NCBI GenBank assembly: GCA_023053545.1
Contig: JAKZAN010000005.1
Location: forward strand, 7,812,001-7,876,000
Length of the DNA: 64,000 nt
Reading direction: 5' to 3'
From: Lepidurus packardi
Taxonomy: Eukaryota > Arthropoda > Branchiopoda > Notostraca > Triopsidae
Numbering within the stretch: the stretch's first letter is position 1; the number at the start of each line of letters is the position of its first letter. Below are positions 50,173 through 62,900 of the stretch, piece after piece. The notes below the pieces were generated by a model, which worked only from the letters and a program-made list of their open reading frames with translations, was not told the DNA's origin and did no database searches. Position numbers and translations under genes: made by a program.

Positions 50173-51467
50173 ACCCCTTGGTGCTGGTTAGAAGCCGAGT
50201 GGAGCTGAGAAGGTGACCTACTCTCTAGCTTGTTCTTCCACCCCCTTAGTAAAGCCCCACCCTGCATACCCACACCCCTTCTCACGTTCTCAGCCCTGTC
50301 TGGAGGGCAGATAAGGAGGGGTGTTTACTCGCGCATGCATGGCGTACTCTGTAGTAAAAGTACTTGAGTCCGTAATTCCTCTCGTTTTCTTCTCTTTTCC
50401 CCGGGTTTTTACGTACATGTACCGCTTTCACTGAGAGAAGTCCATATAACGGTGGCCTCGTTTCGGCGTACGAGCGGCGTCTAACGGAAAGACTACAAGC
50501 GAGGTCAGCGTGCCCCCTTCACCCCCAGCCAATGAGGTCGAAATAATTAAGAGTGATTAGCTTGGTTGGGGCTACTCGATGACAAAAAGTGAAAAGCTCC
50601 TACTTCCGGCGCAAATGCTAACGTGGAGAAATGAGATCTCTGATGTTTTTCTGTACGACAAGCAACTCGTGTGCCTGGATTGTGCTGCGTTAGACGCATT
50701 GCAACACTGCTGTAAAGCGCATCAAATGGCAAAAGGGCAGAGAAAAGCCTGGCTGGGTTCATTTCTTCGGATAGAAGAGCGTCTCGACATTTTCGATTAC
50801 CCGGGTATAAAACGCAGCCAGAAAAAACCAAGTGACCGATGGGTCGTGGATCGATAAGGTGAAGGGGGGTAAGCTGGGTGGGTGCCAAGAGTGTCGCTTC
50901 CTTTGGGGCTCTCGATTTTAAGTATCCCAAGTCATAAACTCGTATGCAGTGGGGAGCATACAAGGTGTGCAATTTCAGTCAAGGTTATTCGTAGAGAAAA
51001 AAAATCAGCTGAATGGGAAGTATGAAAGAAGAGAAAAGGTGCCTGGGTACGCATGGCCAGCATAACGCAATTACACGTGGCGTACTAGAGTACTAGCATA
51101 TTGTTTAAACACGAGAAATGTCACGTTCGAGTTGCTCGCATCTGTTTTGGCTTGAAATCAGCGCTTAGTTATCCGTTGCTTATTTGTACTATTATTTTCA
51201 CTTGTGTGGTTTTTATTGTTATCAGTATTACAGTATATGCTGCTTATTGTGATCAGATTTGTCAAGTAAATATTGATTATATTAAGCGGAGATTCCAATA
51301 ACCGAAAATCGGAAATATGCACCGACATGTGTAGGTTGTTTATGATGTAATTAAGACAAATAAAACAATGATATTCAGAACGAAATTATTTTCTTGTCTA
51401 CAAAATGAACAAAAGTAACAAACTAGGACTATTCCTACGTTAAGGTAGGGTTCTCAACACGATAGCC

Positions 51468-51544
51468 CTTCTAAATTCCCCATTCAATTAAAGGAGCATT
51501 CAATTGAATTGCATGCTCATTTAATTGACTGGGAAGTTTAGAAG
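51468..51544. repeat. MITE-like inverted repeat (31-bp arms, 15-bp loop)
   Basis: The arms 51468-51498 and 51514-51544 are reverse complements with 4 mismatches in 31 positions, starting CTTCTAAA and ending GAGCA. The loop is itself partly palindromic (TTCAATTGAATTG). No target-site duplication is obvious and there is no ORF. The arrangement fits a small non-autonomous foldback or MITE copy, or a structured RNA if transcribed. Confidence 0.55.
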
Positions 51545-54500
51545 GAATTTCTCCTAAGCCTATTATAGTAGGTTGTAAATGCAGGATTGGTCAAAACAGC
51601 AAGCAATGTCATTGGTCAATATGCAAAGTTCATGTAGCGATGTGAAGATTACTGTACTATGTACTACGTTCGTATACTATACTATGCGACGAAGTGAGTA
51701 CATATGAAGATTCTTTTGGAATTGATTCTAATATCCGAAAGATCTAAAATCCGAATTATTCTAATAACCAGTGATCACAATAAGCGACATCTATTGTATT
51801 TCGTGTTGCGTATTTTTATTATGATCGATTTTCAAGCATTGGACATTATGGTCCTGTGTTGTTTTCTACTTTTTACAGCGCGCCAAAATTTTTGGGGAGT
51901 TAGACTTAACTGAAACACATGGCGGCTGTAGGATAATTTAAAGGTCTTTATAAGAAATCCGCACGCTGGGCTCCGTCACGACAGCTGTTTGGTGCTCGTC
52001 TCCTATGGGTTTACTTTTAAAGGTACATGTTATACACAATGTGCCACGTGCACTTTTCTTGACGCTAGAAGATTCTGATTTTCTGACTGCAGCCTGGGAT
52101 CTACGACAGCTGCTCTTGGGCCTTCTTCGTAATCATAAAAAGGTCTCAATTTTCTTCCCCTCTCGTTCGACAAAAGCGTGCACGCGTTGTGTACGTCTAG
52201 GGCGGCCATCTTGGTCTTCCTACCTAATTCTTCTCATGCCCAAGATCATGGGTTAGATATTTTTCATAACCTTTGCAGGTATAGAGCCGCGTCACAATGC
52301 AGCCTATTAAAGTCGACATTGCAGTCCAAGCGTCTGTTCGACTATGGCCAACACCTGCTCCCGCAAACCATAGGCTTTTGGACAGGAATTTCGAAATCGG
52401 GACAAGTTTTTAAGTATTGGGCTGTTGTGTGGAGAAAAGGTGGATGCAGAGGTAAAAGCCCGAGTCGATGGGCACTTTAAAAACACCATCTGCCTCCTAT
52501 ATATGCATCCTGTCTTTTCTGTTATCTAACTTTGCATGAAGGAATAAAACACGCCAAAAGGAAACAATTGGAAAGCCCGCGCTTTTTTCTTTCCCTTTTT
52601 TTCAGGAACGGAGACAGTAAGGCAAAGTTTGGGCTCCTCTACCAGACACAAATAGAAACCTGGGTGCTAGAAATAGCATCTGCTTGCTTCCTTGCGCTTC
52701 CCAGAAGACCCCTTCTCTGTCTCATTTAACTGGGGAGTCCTAGCGTAACGAAGCAAGAGAACAAGAAAAGAAAAAGTGGTCGGTCAGTTCTTCCGCGTTC
52801 CGGACTTTTTACAAAAAGTCTTTTGCTTTTAAGCTGGCTGAGTCACGTGGGTATTATTGGTGGCTTTACCCAGGCCAGAAGTATCCGTGTAACGCGCGAA
52901 ACGAGAAAGAATTGTTCAGGGGTTCTACCAAGGGTGTCAGAAAGGCGTCGCGACGCCGAGAGTAACGCTATTCAATGCGTCCTGAGAATTTCTGCTTTTC
53001 CCACGAGTCAAACTTTTTTTGCCTGGGTAAGCGGTTAATGCGAATAAGAGAGTGTTAAGGGCGCGCGATCTTTGATCTTCTAGTCCTGTGGGCGCCACGT
53101 ATCGAACGCTTGGTCGTTTCAGAAAGGGCAAGGGTTGGTGGGAAGCTTTCTAAGCTAGCAAAAAAATAATAATAATAAATAAGTAAATACTGTACATAAA
53201 GATTGCAATAACGACGTTGTCAACTGGTCCTGTCTGCGCTAGTGGTGTCTCTGTAAGGGTACTAACGATATTAAACGTAGGAATATTGGGACGAAAAAGG
53301 CCCACACCAGACGCCTTGCAGACGCCCACAGTCGATCTCTCCTTTTTTCTGTAATTTTTTTGTGTCTCGTGGTGGGTAGGTTCTTTTTCAGACAAGTAGC
53401 GCGGCACCGGCAGTCGGGCAGACTCCCTGATAAAAAAGTTTGACAAAACGAAAACGCTCCTTTTTTGTTGTATAAATATACGTCGTTTTTATCCTTGTTT
53501 CTGGCTAATACCGCATTGCGTCTTGCGTTTGGCTAGCCAGAACAGGTAATTATTTACCCGCTTCTTTATTCTATTAAAAAGAAGACGATGTCACGCAAAA
53601 ATCGCAGAAAGAAACTACCCACTTGTACTTGTAGGTGGGGTTAAAGGAAATAATGGTGGGTACACTAGTTTTCTGACCGGATAAAGTAGCGTGTGACCTA
53701 GGACTAGAAAGTTGGTCTGTTTGCCTTGCATGAGGATCATGGTCTGTGTAACCTGCTATTTCCATTAATCGTAGGAAGCAAACCTAGTTACTACTACTGC
53801 TGATATTTTCAACGTGAGAGCCATTCGTGCTCCAAACGCTTCAAGGCTGTTATTAGAGCATGGAAACGATGGTGGGTATTTCGTCGTGCAGTTTGGTAGC
53901 ATGCTAGAGCCGTATACCTATTTCTCTACCATATCTGCTGTTTTTTCCCCCACCCCGTATAGACATTGGACGGGGGTTGCGTGTCCCGCGCAACCTTCGG
54001 CGTCTAGACGTCCTCGACGTCAACGCCGGCAGCCACGTCGATGCTCTTACAAATAGAGCGAAGCGCAGGGTTCAGCCGCAGAAAACGTGATCTCCAGTTT
54101 CACGTTAGATCGAGGGGTGTAAAATCGAACGCAAAAGCCTACCCAGCCGGTCTTCTCCTTTTTCATCCCCCGAAACCACTCTGGACCCCTGCTTCCTCTC
54201 TGTTTTTCTTTTGCGTCTTTTCAGAACTTTACTGTCTAGACACCCCAAGGATCCAGAAAACTTCCATCAGCCAACCAACCCCCTCCTACTATACAACTAG
54301 TCCACCCGTATTTTTCCTCTTTTAAAATGGAGCAAAAAATTGTCTGCGACTGCGCTTTTGATGAATGGAGTTATTTTGTTATTTTCCATCTTCGATCCCT
54401 AATAGAGCGCTAAGCTGGTGGGAAAACAAACCCGTGAGAAACTGAAAAATGACGACTGCATTTTTATACGTGGATTCTGACAAACTGGATCTTTTTCTGT

Positions 54501-55357
54501 AGGGTGAATTGAGGGAAACGAGACATGCTTCCTACCCACATACTAAAGATTATGTAGAGGGTAGCTTAATTAGGTGCTTTCGAAGAAAGAACGTCTGGTG
54601 GCTTTTTCCGTTTCCCGCCTAAAGGACTTGTAACGACCACCACATCCGGGACAGACTGAGGAACAACTCTCCAATTCCCGCTCGCCCTAGGCCACGGAAA
54701 TTGTACAACCGCCTTTGCATGCTAGCTTTACACTCAATTCTGTTGTCTACTTCTGTCTGCTCGTCGAATTTTGAGTTCCCGCACTTCTTGAGCCCAACTT
54801 TTCAAACAGGAAATATTTAATGATCCCACACAAATAATAGAGCTGCGTAAATAAGTCGATTTTCTGTAAACCGTACCACACATTCAAGGTCATCGGTATC
54901 ATCAAATGTTAATCTCTAATCAAGTCTTTAAAAAACGTATTCTAATCAATGATTAGGCACATTTTCAAGGTAAGTTTGATTACAGGAAAAACTTATCCAA
55001 TCACAAGTCCAGTGTATCGACAGATAAGTATACGTTTAGCTTTTATATTTCCCACTCGGGCTGATAGTAAATGTGAGATACTAGATGGCAGCACATATTA
55101 GCTAGCTTATCAAAATCTGGCCATGAGGCTCAGTGGCGCAAGATGTGGCTGTTCTTGTTGTTCTGCTGTTGTCGTGACGTCGGCACTTTGTTGTTGTGAA
55201 ATTGTGACGACGTTGTCTAGTTCGTAATCCCTTTAAATTTAAATTGCTGACTGCATTATAAGGTAAGATTTATTTGGTGTCCAATTTTGTCATAACTTTT
55301 GAACTCCTGTACGCCAGGCGGTCATAATTTTCTATGGTCCAAGTTGGATGAGTTTCC

Positions 55358-56386
55358 ATGATTTTGGCTTCGGTTGCTCTGTTTAGCTATCGCTCATCGC
55401 TACTTCATCCATCTCTGTTAAGATACGTTCGACTCGTAAGCACCACTATGGGCTTGGGTATTTCTACCATTGACCCTTCCATTTTAAATGAGCAAGTACG
55501 CCGAGCCATACCTCCCATGACTGCAGAGCGCTATAAAGGGCAAGCTGGACGAGTAGGTGTAGTGGGAGGCAGTTTGGAGTATACAGGTGCACCCTATTTT
55601 GCTGCTATTTCGGCCATGAAGTTGGGAGCAGATCTGGCCCATGTCTTTTGCATGGAGGAAGCTGCAGTAGTCATTAAAACCTATTCGCCTGAACTGATCG
55701 TTCATCCGTTGCTCAACAAACCGAATGCGGTGCTGGAAATCGATAAATGGTTACCCAGACTCCATGCAGTTGTTTTGGGCCCAGGTTTAGGCCGGGAAGA
55801 GTCTATTCTCCACACGTTCGCTGACGTGGTTAAGCAATGCATGTTTCGTAATCTCCCCATTATCATTGATGCAGATGGCTTGTTCTATATCAACGAACAT
55901 CCTGAACTCGTTACGAACTACCCTCGTGCCATTCTTACCCCTAACGCTATCGAATTTGCTCGCTTGTACCAGCAGCTAACGAAACAAGAATTACCCAACA
56001 AAAGTAACGCTGATCCCAATATTGTTAAGCAGTTAGCCGCCCAATTAGGTCACGTAACTATCTTGTGCAAGGGGCAAGTGGACGTAATTAGCGATGGTCG
56101 AGATATTGTACTCTGTAAAGTACCTGGGTCCCCTCGACGCTGTGGAGGCCAAGGTGATATGCTCTCCGGAGTCTTGGCTACCTTGTTAAACTGGACCATC
56201 AATGTTGAAAAGCCGACTTACCGTCCAGTAAACCCAACCTTGAGCGCGGCTTATGTGGCCTGTGTTTTGGCCAAAACTTCTAGTCAAGCTGGATACGCGC
56301 AGCACAAACGTGGAACGCTAACTTCGCATATGATTGAGCAACTTCCTTCTGTCTTCCAGCAGCTTTTTCCGGATGTTGATCATTAA
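55358..56386 (+). CDS. NAXD: ATP-dependent (S)-NAD(P)H-hydrate dehydratase
   Basis: A single uninterrupted 342-codon frame. The enzyme dehydrates (S)-NADHX and NADPHX, damaged hydrated cofactors, back to NAD(P)H using ATP, working with the epimerase NAXE. Family signatures: nucleotide-fold start RVGVVGGSLEYTGAP (residues about 65-79), AAVVIKTYSPELIVHPL, VVLGPGLGR, IIIDADGLF, ILTPNAIEFARL and the phosphate-binding GGQGDMLSG (residues 263-271, with likely catalytic Asp267). Length matches animal NAXD (about 330-350 aa). The first 30 residues are hydrophobic and basic, like a mitochondrial presequence. A second ATG at residue 31 (MGLGISTID) may give a cytosolic form. The gene is intronless although its neighbours are intron-rich. 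It converges on the SLC12 gene with 567 bp between stop codons. Confidence 0.93.
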   Translation: MILASVALFSYRSSLLHPSLLRYVRLVSTTMGLGISTIDPSILNEQVRRAIPPMTAERYKGQAGRVGVVGGSLEYTGAPYFAAISAMKLGADLAHVFCMEEAAVVIKTYSPELIVHPLLNKPNAVLEIDKWLPRLHAVVLGPGLGREESILHTFADVVKQCMFRNLPIIIDADGLFYINEHPELVTNYPRAILTPNAIEFARLYQQLTKQELPNKSNADPNIVKQLAAQLGHVTILCKGQVDVISDGRDIVLCKVPGSPRRCGGQGDMLSGVLATLLNWTINVEKPTYRPVNPTLSAAYVACVLAKTSSQAGYAQHKRGTLTSHMIEQLPSVFQQLFPDVDH

Positions 56387-56953
56387 AAGAAATGAACACT
56401 TCTCCCCATTATCTCCATTTGATCACTAAAAGAAATTAACGTTCTCCTCTCCGCCAATATTTGTGATTTTAAATATATACATGTCTGTGGGGGAACTATA
56501 TAATAGAATAGTGTGTTGCAAATTGAGAAATCCAAGGCATACGGTTTATTAATTCCCGTAGTTGATTGTAAATAACATTACAAAGGCAACTAAGTTAACT
56601 AACAGTTGGTCACTAGGTGTAGCACTCTAAGGCATTAAGTAAGAAAGTTAAAAAAAAATGCATTGGAATGTGGTATACATGATTCCATTCTCTTAGGTTC
56701 ATTCCATCGGTAGGGGAAAAAGGTATGCCCTAGTATTACTAAGCAGAAATTGTACAATGCTACATATAATGTAGAATAAGGCCTAACGTCACTGGGAAAG
56801 GACGGCAGTGAAATATTCATAGCCCATTACGTAAATCTAGCACAATATACCAAAAATGAAATTCTAAATGTAAGGCCGAATATAAATTTTCTGCTTCATT
56901 TTCTTTTTTTTCGAATATTGCATTTTCTTTTTAGCCAATGAGGAATGCCGGGT
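56387..56953. other. Shared 3' flank of the convergent NAXD and SLC12 genes
   Basis: AT-rich, with no coding signal. A TTTATT at 56545-56550 is an AATAAA for the minus strand, 404 nt beyond the SLC12 stop and inside the presumed NAXD 3' UTR. No canonical plus-strand AATAAA follows NAXD within this interval, though AT-rich variants such as AATATATAC (about 56471) exist. Confidence 0.45.
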
Positions 56954-59900
56954 TTATGAGTAAAACGTAAGGACGGATGTTTGGTTGCCACGGACGAGCA
57001 AAAAGGGTGGCATTCCTTGGGTTAATGCTTCTAACCAGGCCATGTATAACGGAGCTGATACTGTCCCTCTACGGGGCATGGGCAGAGTCCTAGGAATGAA
57101 TAGTTCATTGATAAATTGTTATCAGAAAGGTGAAAAAAAAAAGAATGGGTACATACATAACGACCAAATCCGAAGTCTTTGAATGATCGCGTAGCAATTC
57201 ACGTAAACGCAAGTGACGATAAGTCTTTTGCTTCAGAGCAATCAACTCTGATTCGGTAATGCGAGCATCTGGAAGGTCAGTTCAAACAATTAGATCTTAG
57301 TTGGAACACTTGAACTTGGGTACAATTACTTTCCCCGTTCTCGCTTTTAACAAAGGGGCGGATCAGATCTTCAAACCATGTCATTGTAGACGGCTGTGGT
57401 TTTTTAACGATGTCTGTAATTACAATCACATCTGAGTAGTCAATCCTGAATTTAGACAACATAGCGGCCATTCTACAAAAAATGAATTGATTAGCATTTA
57501 GCTGTATGAATTCATTAAAAGTTATTTTACCTGCGCTGCTCACCGTCCAATTCTTCTTTACGGTTTGCCAGGCAGAACACTCTCATCTTGCACCCAGCCC
57601 AGTTCGATCTGGTGGTAATGATGTAAGGCATCAATAGCGTCAAGCCACCTAAAGAAATGCGTGGATGGTACACAATCCTCTTTTCCCTTTCTCTTCTTTA
57701 TTTTCTCTTCGAATATTACCGTCATCGAAGATCCAGTAAACGTCAATTATAGCCTTCTTGTGCTTCTGTTGGAATTGCGTCAAATTGTTTAGTATAGTCT
57801 TGGGCAATTCTTGACCATTAGCATCCCTAAGAAGAATTTTCCTCGTTTGTATTAAAGATTTAAGATAGTTGAAGAGTTAAGTCACTTGTAAAGCTGTTCT
57901 GCCGATCCTTTTTGCTTATTCTTTTTCAAAGTGGATGGTTCGCTGCCTTGTCCTGAAGGGTCGGAAGAAGCAGAACGTTTGAGAATGGGTGTGCCAGGGG
58001 GCGTGTGCTCGGAGTCACTACCTATGTGCGATAACGGGTTGACAGAACCAAAAATAGTGAAAAACGCCACATTTGGGATCATATTCTGAGTTGCAGGGCG
58101 TGCCGTGCCATTCAGCTAGCAGACTGCTTTGGGTTAAACGTTTGGCTCAGTTAACCAAGAATTAGAGCTCGGTTTTCTAGTCAACATGCCACTTCACTGG
58201 TTAACATTTAACAGTTAACATAAAACTACTCAAGTTTGGAAGCTTTTCTCGAAGTGCATGACACAATGCAGGACCTTGCAGGTTTACCTCGGGGAGAGAG
58301 CAGAGATGAAACTCGCATTCGAAAAGTCTCTAATTCATGTGTAAAAATTTAACTCAACTCGGAATTTCTCACAAATTTCAATAAAAATAAATACAAAATA
58401 GTTAAGAAAATAGAGACTGAAGAATTCGTAAACATACTTTGGGATTGTAAAGATTCCCGTGATCCAGCCAAGGCAGGCATTCCTTTCTCGTTTGTGGGCA
58501 AAGGCGTGGTAGCGCGTGTTTCTCCGCTTGGCGTAGTTGCTGTGCCTGCGTCGTTTGCGCTTTGCATTGCAGTTATGTCACCCAAAACGTGCGAGTAATC
58601 AAATCCTTCTGCGATGCGTAAAATGGCGACTGACATATGCCTATCAAACGCCGAACTGCGATAAAAAATAGCTTGGTTAGGTTGTGAATGAAATTGAGAT
58701 TGAAATTAGATTAGCTGTCACGTACTGAATTACGCTAAAATAGTCATTGATCTCAATTTCGGAACATTTATCCCAGTCCGATTTGTACCCAATGAGCAAA
58801 AGGTTAGGTTTCATTTTGCCAATACCGGACGCTTGCATTAAAGCAACAGCGCCTTCGCGGAACGACACGTTGTCCACCAACGAATAGAAAGCTTTAATGC
58901 GGTGATTTCGCAGCCATTGATACATGCGCTGACTCAATGCTGAACGCACTCGTTGCGACTGAGGCGTCTATGAAACATTCAGAAATAAAATCAAGAATTT
59001 TTTGATTTTTGAGAAGATTTTCTTGCTTATTAGATTGTCGCGGGTACGGACAACTTACTGTCATAATGTGGCCACAGACCATGAGCGACAAGTTTTTGCA
59101 AATCAGATTAGCAAAGTCAACCAAGGGTGGACGAACGCTGGGCAAGCCGGACAGGACCAAAATCTGTGGCCGATAGTTCTTGACGTGGTCGTCAATGTTC
59201 ACCAAGTGCTGAATATTGCTCAAAGCAGCTTTGTAGGTTGAAGCTTGAGTGGACGAGCCCCAGTTCACTTCTGCTCGGGTAAAATTGATTAGCCTTCGAA
59301 GATAGAGGTGTGTCGAGGGGTTTACCTGGTTTGCGATAAACTACCACGAGATATAGAGCGAATAAACAAGCAAAAGTGACCAAGGCGGTGGGCCAATTCA
59401 TGAGAAACATGACGACGACGCATAGGACGGTCCCAATCAAACTAACCCAGGCATTGTAGTACTAGAGTTGAGGAAAAATTTAAAAAAGATTTTAAATGTT
59501 GTTTAGAAAGGCTTAATAAACGGTTGTTTTTTTACTCGGAAAGTGGGCCGCCAACCCACAGGCTTTACAACTGAAGCATGGAACGTGGAGAAGTTGACGA
59601 GAGCGTAAGCAGCCAAGAAAAAGTTGGATATCAAGGGCGCAATTGCGTTCAACTCGGCTAAAATACTTTATAATTAACAAAAATTGACAAAAACCGTATG
59701 AAAGTTACCGATAATGATGCATCCCAAAGCAATAAGAAAAGTTAGGACATAGCCTCGAACAGGTTCGTTATTTTTGCCATAGCCTTTGCCAAAGAAGCCG
59801 ATGTACGGGTAGATATTGTCCTTGCAAAGGGCTTGGAACACTTTAGGGGCGGAAACTAAGCTCGCCAGAGCGGAACTCAACGTGGCCGCAAAACAGCCAG

Positions 59901-62900
59901 CGTAGATTAGGGGACCAAAAGCTGATACCAATTCAATGACCTAAAAGATCCCGAACTTGAGAGCAATACTCTTGTAGAAGTAGAGCATTTTTTCATCGTT
60001 GTTTACTTGGAAGCTGTTGTGCATCCCCCATTGACACTCAATCTCGCTGCAATTGGTGAAAGTGCCGTTATAGAAATCCATAACATTGCCCGAAGCTTGT
60101 CGTACAACGGTGCAGCCGCAAATGATGGCAAACCCTACGTAAGTTAATGACGTAATGACGATAGCGAGCAGGGTGCCTTTAGGGATTGCTTCTTGGGGAT
60201 CCTGAAACATGCAGGCCGCGATTAAAACATCATTGAAGAAAGATTCAGTTAAAGACTTTTACTTTAAGATCGCCGGAAATGTTGGCTCCCGCCAAGATTC
60301 CAGTAGCAGCTGGGAAGAAGACCGCGAAGACAGTGAAAAAGCCGTGTTGAGTACCTTCGCTCCAGCGATAATCCGGTCCAAAATTCTCCACAAATAGCTC
60401 AGCTACGTTGCATAGACAGGTTAGGTTATAAGCCAGCTTGTTTTTTTTTAAGTTAAAGAAGATTACAGCTATATCCCAGGAAACCTTTGGCAGATTCCTC
60501 GTCATCCGAGGGTCCTATGATGCTTCCGATCACGAAGTCTATTTGAGCAACCACGAGAATGAAGAGCAGCACGATTTGGGCCTATTCATCCGAGGGAAAA
60601 AGGAGCAAAGTTTTGGAAAATGATTTAAAAGAGTTCAGATTGAATATACTTTAGCTTCCCATTCCAAGCCAATCACTACGACGCCCGTCAATGCGATAAT
60701 GGTGATGGTGCCGATAATGCGGATGTCATTAAGGCCGTTGTCTAAGATTTTCATGTCGTAAGTCCTCAGCAAATCGTTGAGCGATTCGCAAAAGCCGATT
60801 GTGTACATAGCCACGGCTACCGCGTTGGCAACCGCGAAAATAACGCCAATGGCAGCGCCAAATTCGGGTCCCAAGGACCTTGATATCATGTAGTACGTGC
60901 CACCTAGATGAAGAAAAACAATCTCTTAAGTAGCAGACACAGCTAACTGAAGATTTAAGGGTCAAACCTCCTTTGATGTTGCCGTTCGTACTGATGGCGC
61001 TCATGGAAAGGCCGGTGATGGTAGTAACAACGCAAGCCAAACCGATAATAATTACTCCTTCAACTAAATCATTTCGAGCATTTAAATCGATTATTTTTTC
61101 GACTTTTTTTTCGTTTTCGTGAGGTGAGAGTCACTTACGTATACCGGCCTGTCCCACAACCCACGACAGACGTAAGAAAAGCATGACACCCCAGATGTTG
61201 AGCAAACAGCGCACCAAAACCCCCTTAATCCAGCCGAATTTGACAGCATTTTCCATCAAGGTTTCTCCCAAGGGCTTCTCTGGCGACTAGAAAAGAGAAG
61301 AATGAATCGTATCCTTTTTCGTTTCTTGAACATTTATTGAAAGCTTTCTGGAAAAAACATTTTCTTGAAAATGTTCGATTTTTGGCGAGAGCGGAGATGG
61401 GCAGGATTTACATGTTATAAGTTAAGCTATTCTGAGTTTATGTTGCGACGCTCCAAGATATAGTAAACATAAAATAATGTCGAAAATTGAGGCGCAGTAG
61501 ATCCTTTAGCAAACAAGACATTATCCAGAGCTGTGACGGAAACAAAAACCCGGATTCTGGAAAGCAAACGTTACGTTTTTACGGCGTGAGATTAAGATAA
61601 GTTGGCGGGGCAATAAAGGGATGGTCGTTGGGTCATTTCCTAGCTCATTCTAATTCATGTCCTTTTTTGAGGGATTTTCCTTATGTCTCAGTTTTTATCG
61701 TGTTTATCTGGAACAGTGGAAAGGTGTGTAATAAATTAAGTAAGTAAGGTGTGTTTTGAATGCGGACGGTGTAGTTGGCACGAATCTTTTGTTTTTGTTT
61801 ATTTATGGATAGACAATAATCTATTGTTCGCATTTCACAAGACGTTTTTCCTGTTGAGTGTCAAAAGAATCGAACGAAGTGATGGACGCTTGTCGGTTCT
61901 TTTGTCTTAAATTCTTGTCTTGCCAATAATTTTGGGTGCTGCATTCGTAGAGATGAAAAAGGAGACGGTAATCCAGTTAGAGTCCGTTAATGGTAATTGA
62001 GGTTAAACGTCGCATTGTTCTAGAGATTGTGGGGCTTTCTTTCGTGACCATGCATCTTCTTTAAACTGGTCGAGATAAGTCAAATAAGTTGGAAGGTTTG
62101 AATTTACCAAGGTAACAGGCTCCGATTACACTTTCGTGTACTTGACCTAAAATTGGCCTTTCGTGCCAGTCGGGGTAAAAATACCTCACTATTAGTTGCA
62201 AGAGAGGGGTATTTTCTGAACTTCTCGGTGAGAGAGACTATAGGTCCTGGGATAGAGAACGTTAGACAATCGCCTACATATTAAATGGGTATCGTTAATA
62301 GTAGGGGACGACTAGAAACGTCAAGCAACGAAGTAGGAAGTAGATTATCGCAACTTGTTCCAACACCGAAGAAGAGGAAGAAGGCCATCGACCTGCTACC
62401 GTGTCTGCGGCAGGCAAACGGGAAGGTTTTTACCGGCCATTGGCGGTAGCCATTGGCTAATGCCATTGACCATCGCGTACACCTTTCGCCAAGAGGGGTT
62501 TTCGCCAAAAAAGGGTTATCTTATTTCAAAAGAAAAATGTTAACGTCGTCCTGGCTTCCTTATTGGGAAGAAGTTAAGCACGTCGTACTGAAAGCAAAGG
62601 AGCTAGTGTCAGCCTATCGCGCCAAAACGTTTACGTTCGCAACTGTTGGTTTTTAAGGATTTTTTTCACCATAGAAAATTTTTCATTTTTTTAAAAATTT
62701 TTCACCATAGAAAATTTAAGAAACCTTCAGGGGACTTCTTTTAGACTGCCCTAGAATGATGCTACTGTTTTTTCCTTTCGGTTAGTGAAGAAAGAAAGCT
62801 AAAAAAAAAAGCTATTGCAAGCCAATTGCAAATCAGGGAGCTGCGCTCTGTTGCGTTTTTCAACTCATTCTACGTTCAAAAGTTACCTTTTCGGTGAGGG

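Larger units (their letters stand above)
44131..55357. other. Intergenic region without recognisable genes
   Basis: About 11 kb between Pim-like copy 2 and NAXD on the same strand. ORFs up to 149 codons lack domains. Visible structure: C runs at 46327-46342 (16 C) and 48462-48474 (13 C), a CRE palindrome near 49444, a CpG-rich patch around 50070-50175 containing an RFX X-box palindrome, and the inverted repeat at 51468-51544. A variant CRE (TGACGTCG) lies about 180 bp before the NAXD start. Confidence 0.5.

Noticed and set aside
49831..50285. Overlapping minus-strand ORFs of 111 and 149 codons around the X-box
   Set aside because: No domain and low-complexity composition. One uses the ATG inside the X-box palindrome itself. 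Probably chance in a GC-rich patch.
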